This document shows, piece after piece, positions 1 to 7,417 of a stretch of 15,961 nucleotides of DNA (positions within the stretch are counted from its first letter, which is position 1; every line of letters begins with the position of its first letter). The notes below the pieces were generated by a model. It was given only the letters and a program-made list of their open reading frames with translations, searched no databases and was not told the origin of the DNA. The stretch lies in NCBI GenBank assembly GCA_943326315.2, contig CALPSU020000023.1:1-15961 (forward strand), written 5' to 3'. The DNA is from Chryseobacterium gleum. GTDB lineage: Bacteria > Bacteroidota > Bacteroidia > Flavobacteriales_D > Crocinitomicaceae. The position numbers were made by a program, and so were the translations under genes.

Positions 1-776
1 AAATCTCTGAAATATTCACCAACAGCAGCACCTGTCATTGGAGAGTAGAATTGCATTGCAGCTGGCTCTGAAGCATTTGCCGCAACAATAACTGTATAAG
101 CCATTGCGCCTGCATCTTCTAATTTTTTAACGATACCAGCAACTGTAGATCCTTTTTGTCCGATAGCTACATAAACACAGAAAACTGGTTCACCTCTATC
201 GTAAAATTCTCTTTGGTTGATGATTGTATCAATTGCAATTGTTGTTTTACCTGTTTGACGGTCACCAATGATTAACTCACGTTGTCCACGTCCTACTGGA
301 ATCATCGCATCAATAGATTTGATTCCTGTTTGAAGAGGCTCAGTAACTGGTTGACGGAAAATTACCCCTGGAGCTTTACGCTCAATTGGCATTTCAAATA
401 ACTCACCTGTAATTGGTCCTTTACCGTCAATTGGATTACCCAATGTATCGATTACACGACCAACTAAACCATCACCAACTTTTACAGAAGCAATACGGTT
501 CAAACGTTTTACCGTATCTCCTTCTTTAATTAATTGAGAACGTCCTAAAAGAACGGCTCCAACATTATCCTCTTCAAGGTTTAATGCAATTGCTTGCAAT
601 CCACCATCAAATTCAATTAGCTCACCGTATTGAACTCCTGTAAGTCCATAAATACGCGCAATACCATCTCCTATAGAAAGAACGGTACCTACTTCTTGAA
701 GTTCTGTCTCAGATCTGAAACCTGATAACTGTTCTCTTAAAATTGCAGAAACTTCTGCTGGTTTTACATCTGCCAT
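1..776 (-). CDS. atpA: ATP synthase F1 subunit alpha, N-terminal part (runs off the window)
   Basis: This is the alpha subunit of the F1 catalytic head, which carries the non-catalytic nucleotide sites and works in the cytoplasm on the membrane-bound ATP synthase. Only the first 258 codons are present; the family is usually about 500-550 residues, so roughly half is missing at the left edge. The translation begins MADVKPAEVSAIL and has the N-terminal beta-barrel domain, then the Walker A motif GDRQTGKT at residues 171-178, the expected position. The start is the ATG at 776-774, the normal alpha N-terminus. It lies 37 bases after atpH and is the last gene seen of the atpBEFHA operon. The frame is intact. 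Identification is very secure. Confidence 0.97.
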   Translation of the reverse strand, partial: MADVKPAEVSAILREQLSGFRSETELQEVGTVLSIGDGIARIYGLTGVQYGELIEFDGGLQAIALNLEEDNVGAVLLGRSQLIKEGDTVKRLNRIASVKVGDGLVGRVIDTLGNPIDGKGPITGELFEMPIERKAPGVIFRQPVTEPLQTGIKSIDAMIPVGRGQRELIIGDRQTGKTTIAIDTIINQREFYDRGEPVFCVYVAIGQKGSTVAGIVKKLEDAGAMAYTVIVAANASEPAAMQFYSPMTGAAVGEYFRD

Positions 777-813
777 GTTGTGTAGTTTTACTCTGATGTT
801 GGCTTATGCCAAA

Positions 814-1347
814 TTATCTTGTTAAACGTTGTTTTAATTCATTAAATTGGCTTGCAACTGAAGCATCAATTTGTTTATCTCCCATTCGAACAATGAATCC
901 ACCAATTAGTGACTCATCAATCAATTCAGTAATTTCTAATTGTCCTGTTACACTTTTTTCAACTTTACTAATGATAATATCTCTCGTAGAGTTTTCTAAA
1001 GTTGTAGCTGAAATAATGGTAATTGGAACGATACCTTTGTATTGTTTTACTTGTGCATCAAATGCTTCAGCAATTGAAGGTAAATAACTTTCTCTACCAT
1101 TATTAGTTATCAATTTTACAAATGAAGTTGTTACTTCTTCAAATTGTCCAAATAATTCACCAAAAATAGCGATTTTTTTATCTCCTTTTACCACTGGACT
1201 ATCCAATAACAATTGAAAATCCAACGTTTCATTATTTACTTCCAAAAGATATTTCATATCTCCCAAAACTTGCTCAAGCTTGTTTTGCTCAATTGAAATT
1301 TCCAAAAGTGCTGTAGCGTAACGACCTGCTATTTTAGACCCTTTCAT
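814..1347 (-). CDS. atpH: ATP synthase F1 subunit delta
   Basis: The delta subunit (OSCP family) ties the top of the F1 head to the peripheral stalk formed by the b subunits. The protein has 177 residues, normal for the family. It begins MKGSKIAGRYATALLEI, the conserved helix that binds the alpha N-termini, and its C-terminal part contains the family signature around residues 136-165 (IDESLIGGFIVRMGDKQID). It sits 10 bases after atpF and 37 before atpA, which fits co-transcription. There is no sign of truncation. Confidence 0.95.
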   Translation of the reverse strand: MKGSKIAGRYATALLEISIEQNKLEQVLGDMKYLLEVNNETLDFQLLLDSPVVKGDKKIAIFGELFGQFEEVTTSFVKLITNNGRESYLPSIAEAFDAQVKQYKGIVPITIISATTLENSTRDIIISKVEKSVTGQLEITELIDESLIGGFIVRMGDKQIDASVASQFNELKQRLTR

Positions 1348-1357
1348 CTTTTGTATC

Positions 1358-1852
1358 TTAATTCAATTTAAAATCAGCAGCTAATTTTTCAGATAAAGCT
1401 TTTTGTTTTTCGTCTGATGATAACTCACCACGAACAACTTTTTCAGCGATTTGTAAAGAAAATTCAGCAATTTGAGTTTTTAATTCTGCAATAGCAGCTA
1501 CTTTTTCATTATTAATAGACTCACGAGCAGAAACAATAATTTTTTCAGCTTCTGTTTTAGCAGAGTTTTTAGAATCTTCAACCATTTTAGTAGCAACTTC
1601 CTTAGCTTCACGAATAATCAAATCTCTTTCAGCACGAGCTTCTTTCAATAAGTTTTCGTTTTGTGTTTGCAATGATTTCATTTCAATCATTGTTTTTTCA
1701 GCTAATTCTAAAGAATCTGAAATACTTTTTTCACGAGTATTTACAGCTGATAAAATTGGCTTCCAAATAAATTTTGTTAGGATAAATAACAACAGAACAA
1801 AAATAAGTCCTGTCCAAAACATTAGTCCCAAATTCGGTGTAACTAAATCCAT
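1358..1852 (-). CDS. atpF: ATP synthase Fo subunit b
   Basis: The b subunit forms the peripheral stalk that holds F1 still while the c ring turns. The 164 residues show one N-terminal membrane helix (about residues 8-28, rich in F, L, I and V), the usual FIWKPI segment just after it, then a long charged helix rich in K, E and A that fits the dimeric coiled coil. Length is normal for a bacterial b subunit. It follows atpE after 86 bases that contain a strong hairpin, so its transcript level may be below that of atpB and atpE. It lies 10 bases before atpH. Confidence 0.95.
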   Translation of the reverse strand: MDLVTPNLGLMFWTGLIFVLLLFILTKFIWKPILSAVNTREKSISDSLELAEKTMIEMKSLQTQNENLLKEARAERDLIIREAKEVATKMVEDSKNSAKTEAEKIIVSARESINNEKVAAIAELKTQIAEFSLQIAEKVVRGELSSDEKQKALSEKLAADFKLN

Positions 1853-1883
1853 CTTATATCAATTTAAATTATTTAATTTCTTT

Positions 1884-1929
1884 AAAAAAATAAGATTTTC
1901 ATTGTAACCAACCGTTACAATGAAAATCT
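1884..1929 (-). terminator. Strong hairpin with T tract between atpE and atpF (attenuator or processing site)
   Basis: Positions 1893-1908 (agattttcattgtaac) and 1914-1929 are perfect inverted repeats: a 16-bp stem with a 5-base loop. Read on the minus strand, the hairpin begins 9 bases after the atpE stop codon and is followed by T, A and then seven T residues (1890-1884). This is the form and place of an intrinsic terminator, but it is inside the operon. Because atpF, H and A continue on the same strand and no convincing new promoter is seen before atpF, I infer partial termination or an RNA-stabilising 3' end rather than a full stop. Confidence 0.75.
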
Positions 1930-1938
1930 ATTTAGCAA

Positions 1939-2154
1939 TTATTTTGCACCACCAAGCATTCCAACTACCACTCCGAAAAGTGCAACACCCTCAATTAAGG
2001 CTGCAGCAATAATCATTGCTCCTTGGATTTTACCTGAAGCTTCTGGTTGACGAGCGATTGCGTCCATTGCTGAACCACCAATTCTACCAATTCCTAATCC
2101 TGCTCCTAAAACTGCAAGACCAGCTCCGATTGCTGCTATACTTCCGTAAATCAT
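1939..2154 (-). CDS. atpE: ATP synthase Fo subunit c
   Basis: This proteolipid forms the rotor ring that carries ions through Fo. Its 71 residues make two membrane helices joined by the polar loop R35-Q36-P37-E38. Helix 1 carries the glycine packing motif GAGLGIG at residues 17-23. Helix 2 carries the ion-binding carboxylate E55 in the segment AALIEGVAL. The residue after E55 is glycine, not the serine or threonine of typical sodium-binding c subunits, so a proton ring is the likelier reading. It lies 30 bases after atpB. The hairpin just downstream could raise its level relative to atpF, H and A, in keeping with the many copies of c per enzyme. Confidence 0.96.
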   Translation of the reverse strand: MIYGSIAAIGAGLAVLGAGLGIGRIGGSAMDAIARQPEASGKIQGAMIIAAALIEGVALFGVVVGMLGGAK

Positions 2155-2184
2155 AACTATATATATTAAAAAAATTACAAATTA

Positions 2185-3267
2185 TTAATGGTGTGCCTCT
2201 TCTACTGCAGCACTTATAAACAAAGACGAAAGCAATGCAAATAAATACGCTTGTAAGAAAGCTACCAACAACTCTAACACTGAAATAAACAACCCCATAG
2301 GAACAGATAAGAATCCCCATGCAGCATTTTGATTAACAAAAATTATTGAAATCAGTGATAAAATAATGATGTGCCCTGCAGTCATATTCGCAAACAAACG
2401 AACTAACAATGCAAAAGGTTTTGCGAAAATCCCAACGATCTCAATTGGAATCATAATTGGCAACAATGCTATTGGAACACCTGGAGTAGCAAAAATGTGT
2501 TTCCAGTAATTTTTGTTCGCTGAAAAAAGTGTAATCAACAATGTGAAAGAAGCTAACACAATTGTGAAACTTATATTACCTGTTAAATTAGCTCCTCCAG
2601 GAAGAATTGGAACCAATCCTAAAAGGTTATTAATAAAAATAAAGAAGAAAATAGTCAATAAATAAGGTGTGTATTTATGGTGTTTTCCATTGTGAATATT
2701 TGCTTTTGCAATATCATCACGAACAAAAACAATTAGTGGCTCAATAAATTTTGCTAATCCCTTTGGAGCTACGGCACCATTTTTCTTGTAAAATTTAGCT
2801 GTACTAAACATTAAAAGTAAAATGATAGTTGATCCGAAAAATAAGGAAAGCGTATTTTTTGTAATAGAAAAATCAAAAGGTTTTGCATTTGTTGGATGCC
2901 CATGATGAAAATTTAATTCACCATTTGCATTTAGTTTGTAAATTTTCTCATGAAATATAGCGTAACCGATTTCAGTATTAGCAATGTATTCAATAGCTTC
3001 TTCACCGTGAAGGCCTTCCGCTTTAACAACTGTTCCGTGGTATAATTCTTTCGAAGAAAATGTTTGTAATCCTCCATCTAATAATATAACAGGAAGATAA
3101 ACCGAAGTTTCACCCCACAAATGCCATTCATGAGCATCCATAATATGGTGTTGAATATTTAATTCTTCTTTTTTATGCTCTTCCCCTTTGTTTGCAAATG
3201 AAACATTTAAAGAGAAAACTGCTAAACAAATTAATACGACCGATTTTAATACGTTTTTAAAAGCCAT
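2185..3267 (-). CDS. atpB: ATP synthase Fo subunit a, with Bacteroidota-type periplasmic N-terminal extension
   Basis: Subunit a forms the two ion half-channels next to the c ring. The 360 residues exceed the roughly 240-270 of typical subunit a. Residues 1-25 look like a signal peptide (VLKSVVLICLAVFSLNVSFA), followed by a soluble stretch to about residue 135 that is rich in histidine (HH at 40-41, HH at 121-122, repeated EH/GH pairs). The membrane part follows, with the essential arginine R290 in LLVRLFANMTAGH and Q339 in the last helix. It is the first gene of the operon, 30 bases ahead of atpE, and has its own promoter about 40 bases upstream. The start gives a clean signal peptide. Long forms of this kind are known in Bacteroidota; the role of the extension is not clear from sequence. 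Confidence 0.96.
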   Translation of the reverse strand: MAFKNVLKSVVLICLAVFSLNVSFANKGEEHKKEELNIQHHIMDAHEWHLWGETSVYLPVILLDGGLQTFSSKELYHGTVVKAEGLHGEEAIEYIANTEIGYAIFHEKIYKLNANGELNFHHGHPTNAKPFDFSITKNTLSLFFGSTIILLLMFSTAKFYKKNGAVAPKGLAKFIEPLIVFVRDDIAKANIHNGKHHKYTPYLLTIFFFIFINNLLGLVPILPGGANLTGNISFTIVLASFTLLITLFSANKNYWKHIFATPGVPIALLPIMIPIEIVGIFAKPFALLVRLFANMTAGHIIILSLISIIFVNQNAAWGFLSVPMGLFISVLELLVAFLQAYLFALLSSLFISAAVEEAHH

Positions 3268-3308
3268 TGTTCACTTTAATTTTATGATTGAACTACTCAT
3301 TTTTGGCG

Positions 3309-3339
3309 CAAAGATAGTGAAAGTTTGTTAACGGGCAAA
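3309..3339 (-). promoter_or_regulatory. Promoter of the atp operon, Bacteroidota type
   Basis: On the minus strand TTTG (3339-3336) is followed after exactly 19 bases by TATCTTTG (3316-3309). This matches the Bacteroidota sigma factor consensus of a -33 TTTG and a -7 TAnnTTTG in both elements and spacing. Transcription would start at about 3302-3304, leaving a leader of some 35 bases before the atpB ATG at 3267. Confidence 0.8.
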
Positions 3340-3376
3340 AAAAATGAAATATTACATGAAAATTGAACAAAATATT

Positions 3377-3384
3377 TACTTTTG
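3377..3384 (+). promoter_or_regulatory. -7 promoter element of yebC
   Basis: TACTTTTG matches the Bacteroidota -7 consensus TAnnTTTG. It ends 22 bases before the yebC ATG at 3407. No good -33 TTTG lies at the right distance; the nearest TTG (3363-3365) is only 11 bases upstream. The element lies within the longest open frame, which starts at 3344, so that upstream start would lie outside the transcript. Confidence 0.6.
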
Positions 3385-3406
3385 CCAAGTAAATAAATCC
3401 AGTTTT

Positions 3407-4117
3407 ATGGGAAGAGCGTTCGAATATCGCCGCGCGGCAAAAGAAAAAAGATGGGACAAAATGTCTAAAGTGTTTCCAAAATTAGGAAAAGCTATAACAA
3501 TGGCAGCTAAAGAAGGTGGTGATGATCCTTCAATGAATGGTAAATTAAGAACTGCTATTCAAAATGCTAAGTCAGAAAACATGCCTAAGGATAATATTGA
3601 TGCAGCAATCAAACGAGCTACACAAAAAGACTTAGCTTCTTTTACAGAGATTAATTACGAAGGGAAAGGTCCTCATGGTGTTTTAGTTTTTGTTGAATGT
3701 GCTTCGGATAATACTACTAGAACTGTAGCGAACGTAAAAATGTATTTCAATAAAGCTGGAGGAGGTGTTGTTCCAAATGGCTCTTTAGAATTTATGTTTA
3801 ATAGAAAATGTGTTTTTGAAATTCAAAAAACAGATAATATAGATGCTGAAGAACTTGAGTTAGAATTAATTGAAGCTGGTTGTGAAGAAATTGAAGTAGT
3901 GGAAGATAAAGTTTTTGTTTACGGTGACTACACTTCTTTCGGAACTTTAGCAACTGCAATTGAAGGATTGAATTTAGAAGTGCTAAAATCTAATCTTCAA
4001 CGCATACCAACATCTCCTGTGGATTTTACGGAAGAACAATTAGTCGATATTGAAAAAATGTTAGATAGAATAGAAGACGATGATGATATTCAACAAGTCT
4101 TTACAAATATTGCATAA
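3407..4117 (+). CDS. yebC: YebC/TACO1-family translation factor
   Basis: This belongs to the YebC/PmpR family, long annotated as transcriptional regulators and more recently linked to translation at the ribosome (the mitochondrial member is TACO1). The 236-residue product is close to the usual 235-250. It begins MGRAFEYRRAAKEKRW, the form seen in Bacteroidota in place of MAGHSKWANI. The family core MPKDNIDAAIKRA and YEGKGPHGVLVFVECASDNTTRT follows in two adjacent stretches, and then the acidic C-terminal end. The frame is open up to an ATG at 3344, but I prefer 3407 because it gives the family N-terminus and lies just downstream of a -7 element. It is transcribed away from the atp operon and ends in a hairpin. 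Confidence 0.95.
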   Translation: MGRAFEYRRAAKEKRWDKMSKVFPKLGKAITMAAKEGGDDPSMNGKLRTAIQNAKSENMPKDNIDAAIKRATQKDLASFTEINYEGKGPHGVLVFVECASDNTTRTVANVKMYFNKAGGGVVPNGSLEFMFNRKCVFEIQKTDNIDAEELELELIEAGCEEIEVVEDKVFVYGDYTSFGTLATAIEGLNLEVLKSNLQRIPTSPVDFTEEQLVDIEKMLDRIEDDDDIQQVFTNIA

Positions 4118-4130
4118 TACTAAAATGTTT

Positions 4131-4177
4131 TTGAAGTTGAATGTTTGTTAATTTAATAATTATACATTCAACTTCAA
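4131..4177 (+). terminator. Hairpin after yebC, probable terminator
   Basis: Positions 4131-4144 (ttgaagttgaatgt) and 4164-4177 are perfect inverted repeats: a 14-bp stem with a 19-base AT-rich loop, starting 13 bases after the yebC stop. The following bases (TTATACTTTACC) are only moderately T-rich, so termination may be weak, but the position between yebC and the porW promoter supports the call. Confidence 0.6.
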
Positions 4178-4273
4178 TTATACTTTACCAAAATACACCA
4201 ATAATAATCTATATAATAAAGTCTTTTATTTAGAGTTTATTTTTTATATCCAAGAATTAAAATAAATTTGTTA

Positions 4274-4304
4274 TTTCGGAGTTCTTTTTCGAGTGATAAT
4301 TTTG
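4274..4304 (+). promoter_or_regulatory. Promoter of the porW operon, Bacteroidota type
   Basis: TAATTTTG at 4297-4304 matches the -7 consensus TAnnTTTG. TTTC at 4274-4277, one base off the -33 TTTG, lies 19 bases upstream, the standard spacing. Transcription would begin near 4311, about 12 bases ahead of the ATG at 4323. Confidence 0.6.
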
Positions 4305-4322
4305 TTTGGCAGTCACATTATA

Positions 4323-6989
4323 ATGAATAAACGTTTTATATATTTCTTTTTTTATATTCTTGGTCTTTCTATTGTTCATTCTTGTTCAACGGAAAAAAAT
4401 ACTATTATAAATAGGTCGTACCATGGCTTAACTGCAAGGTATAATGGTTACTTCAATGCAACTGAACTTATTAAAATGTCTATATCAACCTATCAATCTG
4501 ATTTAAAGGAAGATTACTACACAATTTTACCAATTGAACCTCTACCAAATAAAACCGAAGTTGTCGGACTTTACTCATCCATTGATACTGCTATAGCTAA
4601 ATGTACAAAAGTGATTCAAAATCACAGTATGCCCAGTAATGATCGTCCATCTAAGAAAAAAGTAGAATACAACCCTTGGATAGACGAAAACTGGATAACT
4701 ATTGGTATTGCAGATTATTACAGACTTGATTATGATGGAGCAATAAAAAACTTTCAATTTGTAAAGAAATTTTATTCTAAAGATCCTACCTTATATATTG
4801 CTGAATTATGGACAGCGAAAACGAATATAATATTAGGTAATTATACAGATGCATTATTCAATTTAACAAATTTAGACGAGGCAATCGAAGCTGAAGAAGC
4901 ATTAAAAGCTGAAAAGAAAGGTTTTTTGAAAATGTTTAAGAAAAAAGATAAAACTAAAAAAGAAGAGAAAGTCGTCAAGTTTCCGAAAAAAATTAAATTC
5001 GATTTAGAAAAAACAAAGGCAGATCTTGCATTGAAAAAAAACAATAAAGAAGAAGCTATAAAATACCTAGAACAATCCTTAAAATTTGCAAAAAAACAAA
5101 CAGATAAGGCTAGGATGCATTTTATTTTGGCGCAACTTTACGAAGCAACTAATAATAATTCACTAGCGAAAGAACATTATACAAAAGTCTTAAAATATAA
5201 TTGTACGTATGAAATGCATTTCACTGCTCGAATCAAAAGAGCTTTTATGGGTGGAGATGCGAAACTGAGAAAAGACTTAATGAAAATGTTACGCGATGGG
5301 AAAAATTCTGAATTTAAAGATCAGATATACTATGCTTTAGCGGATATGGAACTTCAAATTGGAAATAAGCCTAAAGCAAAAGAATATTTAACAAAATCAG
5401 CATTTTATTCAACAACAAATAATCGTCAAAAAGGAATGGCTTATGAAAAGTTAGGAAATCTTAGCTTTTCAGAGCGTAATTATGTAAATGCACAAAAATA
5501 TTATGACTCGTGCGTTACAGTAATTGATGAATTCTACCCAAACGCAGAAGGAGTTAAAAATAAAGCTATTAAACTTTCTGATTTGGTAAGGGCGGTAGAA
5601 ACTTTTCAATTTGAAGACAGTGTACAAAAGATAAGCAAATTGTCTGAAAAAGACCGAATAGAGTTTGTCGAAAATGTTATTAAAAAAATTAAAAAGGACG
5701 AAGAATATCGGAAAAAAATGGAAGCAGAACGCTTACGGGAACTTCAAAAAAATCAAGATTTAATTTCTCAATCCAACGATGTTAATGGAAATAAATGGTA
5801 TTGGAATAACGCAAAAACAAAATCAGAAGGATTCGATGAATTTAAAAAATTATGGGGAATTAGGGAAAATGAAGACAATTGGCGAAGAAGTGAGAAAACT
5901 TCTGTAGCTTCATTTGATTCTGCAGAGCAAGATTCATCAAGCGTAACTGCCTCAGATAGCGTTTCTAAAATTATAGAAGACACATTAACAGTTGAAAGAT
6001 TGATGAGTAGAGTTCCATTAAGTGATTCTGCAATTCGCGCTTCGAATACAAGACTTCTTTCTTCTTTGTATGATGCTGGAATAATATATAAAGACCAATT
6101 GCTAGAGAAAGACATGGCTATAAAACAGTTTCTTATCGTTTTAGAAAGAAATTTAGAAAGCGATTTCAATCTATTGTCAGCATATCAATTATATAGAATT
6201 TATAGTGAATCCGATAAAGCAAAAGCCGAAGTTCAAAAAGACTATATTTTAAACATGTATCCAAATTCAGATTATGCTAATTATCTTAGAGATCCTGAAT
6301 ATTTTGTTAAGAAAAAAGAAAGAGATGCTTTAGCCGAACAAGAGTATTTATCTGTTTTAGATAGGTATAACCGAGGGCTATACTTGCCGGTAATTTCAAA
6401 AGCGGAGCAAGTAATTTCTAATGAAAAAGATAATATTTTTAGACCTAAATACATGCTGTTAAAAGCAATGGCAATGGGTCAAACTTCTGAAAATAAAGAT
6501 GAATTAATTCCAATACTAGAACAACTTATTCAAGAATATCCCAAAACAGAAGAAGAAAAAAGGGCTAGTGAATTGGTATCCATTATTAAAGTTGGCGTTT
6601 CCAAAAATGAGGCAGTTGATTTCTCATCGAAATCTATATACGCCTTCGATGAGAAAGCAATGCATTGGATTTTGATTTTTCTAGATAAAGGAGTTTCTTC
6701 CAATGGAGAAAAAACAAAAGTTTCAGATTTTAATCGTGAGTTTTTTAGTCGAAGTCACTTAAAAACAAGTTCTAAAATCTACGGGGATGATCAAAGCGCA
6801 ATAATGGTAGAAGAATTTGAAAATGCGGATAAAGCACTGGAATATATAAGAGATTTCAAAAATACTAGAAAACATTTGCTAGATTTGCAAAAAGCTAAAA
6901 TCGTGTTAATTACAAGAGATAATCTAAAAATCTTGTTTGAAACTAGAAAGTTAGATGAGTACGAAGATTTTGTTCTTGAGAAATACTAA
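4323..6989 (+). CDS. porW: PorW/SprE-family lipoprotein of the type IX secretion system (TPR protein)
   Basis: This large TPR lipoprotein (888 residues) is required in relatives for type IX secretion and, where present, gliding. Family members sit at the periplasmic face of an envelope membrane and help organise the secretion ring and translocon. The first 20 residues are a lipoprotein signal (MNKRFIYFFFYILG) ending at Cys21. The next stretch, CSTEKNTIINRSYHGLTARY at residues 21-40, matches the conserved start of mature PorW/SprE proteins. TPR-like helical pairs cover about residues 120-460 and 580-760. A lysine-rich insert lies near residues 190-226 and a serine/acid-rich linker near 535-560. 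A GTG at 4293 would extend the frame, but it lies upstream of the -7 element, so the ATG at 4323 is preferred. It is 3 bases upstream of the bactofilin gene. The family is clear; the exact name (porW or sprE) is convention. Confidence 0.88.
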   Translation: MNKRFIYFFFYILGLSIVHSCSTEKNTIINRSYHGLTARYNGYFNATELIKMSISTYQSDLKEDYYTILPIEPLPNKTEVVGLYSSIDTAIAKCTKVIQNHSMPSNDRPSKKKVEYNPWIDENWITIGIADYYRLDYDGAIKNFQFVKKFYSKDPTLYIAELWTAKTNIILGNYTDALFNLTNLDEAIEAEEALKAEKKGFLKMFKKKDKTKKEEKVVKFPKKIKFDLEKTKADLALKKNNKEEAIKYLEQSLKFAKKQTDKARMHFILAQLYEATNNNSLAKEHYTKVLKYNCTYEMHFTARIKRAFMGGDAKLRKDLMKMLRDGKNSEFKDQIYYALADMELQIGNKPKAKEYLTKSAFYSTTNNRQKGMAYEKLGNLSFSERNYVNAQKYYDSCVTVIDEFYPNAEGVKNKAIKLSDLVRAVETFQFEDSVQKISKLSEKDRIEFVENVIKKIKKDEEYRKKMEAERLRELQKNQDLISQSNDVNGNKWYWNNAKTKSEGFDEFKKLWGIRENEDNWRRSEKTSVASFDSAEQDSSSVTASDSVSKIIEDTLTVERLMSRVPLSDSAIRASNTRLLSSLYDAGIIYKDQLLEKDMAIKQFLIVLERNLESDFNLLSAYQLYRIYSESDKAKAEVQKDYILNMYPNSDYANYLRDPEYFVKKKERDALAEQEYLSVLDRYNRGLYLPVISKAEQVISNEKDNIFRPKYMLLKAMAMGQTSENKDELIPILEQLIQEYPKTEEEKRASELVSIIKVGVSKNEAVDFSSKSIYAFDEKAMHWILIFLDKGVSSNGEKTKVSDFNREFFSRSHLKTSSKIYGDDQSAIMVEEFENADKALEYIRDFKNTRKHLLDLQKAKIVLITRDNLKILFETRKLDEYEDFVLEKY

Positions 6990-6992
6990 ATC

Positions 6993-7412
6993 ATGCTAAA
7001 AAGAAAAGATAAAATTCAGATTGAAAATTCAAACCAACTAAATAGATTGGTTGAAGGAACAAAAATTGCCGGAGATGTAATAACAAACTCTAGTATTCTT
7101 GTAGAAGGTGAAATAGTAGGTAATATTTTTTCGCGTGCGAAAGTTATTATTAGTCAAACTGGTTCTGTTTTTGGGAATATTAGTTGTTTAGAAGCAGATA
7201 TTGAAGGCAGTGTGGATGGATCTCTTGAAATTGAAAATTTATTAGTTTTAAGAGATAAAGCTAAAATAATAGGCGATATTATAACTTCAAAACTACACAT
7301 AGAAGAAGGTGCAATTTTTCTTGGATCTTGTCAAATGAAAGGATATGAAGACCAAAAATCTCATACTCATCTTACAGCATTGGGAGAAAATTCTGACGAT
7401 TCTAATTATTAA
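6993..7412 (+). CDS. Bactofilin (polymer-forming cytoskeletal protein)
   Basis: Bactofilins form nucleotide-free filaments that scaffold cell-envelope enzymes and shape or polarity functions at the inner membrane. The 139 residues hold a central right-handed beta-helix domain (about 18-118) with regularly spaced hydrophobic and glycine positions, for example GTKIAGDVITNSSILVEGEI and SVFGNISCLEADIEGSV. Short polar tails flank it, which is the normal bactofilin design and length. It starts 3 bases after the porW stop and ends 5 before the AtpZ-like gene, so co-transcription and probable translational coupling are expected. No catalytic residues are expected. Paralogues are common, so I give no symbol. 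Confidence 0.9.
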   Translation: MLKRKDKIQIENSNQLNRLVEGTKIAGDVITNSSILVEGEIVGNIFSRAKVIISQTGSVFGNISCLEADIEGSVDGSLEIENLLVLRDKAKIIGDIITSKLHIEEGAIFLGSCQMKGYEDQKSHTHLTALGENSDDSNY

Positions 7413-7417
7413 TAAAC

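Noticed and set aside
806..1087. 93-codon plus-strand open frame inside atpH
   Set aside because: It lies antisense to a clear atpH, has no family resemblance and no promoter; it is a shadow frame.
1939..2154. Possible sodium-binding c ring
   Set aside because: The residue after the key glutamate E55 is glycine rather than serine or threonine, and the helix 1 glutamine ligand is not in the usual place, so a proton ring fits better.
2084..2320. 78-codon minus-strand frame across the atpB/atpE junction
   Set aside because: It overlaps two certain genes in another frame and its protein is low-complexity and cysteine-rich without family pattern.
3344..3406. Upstream ATG extension of yebC by 21 codons
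   Set aside because: It contains the -7 element TACTTTTG and its residues do not match YebC N-termini; the start at 3407 is preferred.
4293..4322. GTG start extending porW by 10 codons
   Set aside because: The GTG lies just upstream of the -7 element, and the extension would spoil an otherwise normal lipoprotein signal peptide.
5768..6169. 133-codon minus-strand frame inside porW
   Set aside because: It is antisense within a well-supported gene, with no promoter and no recognisable domain.
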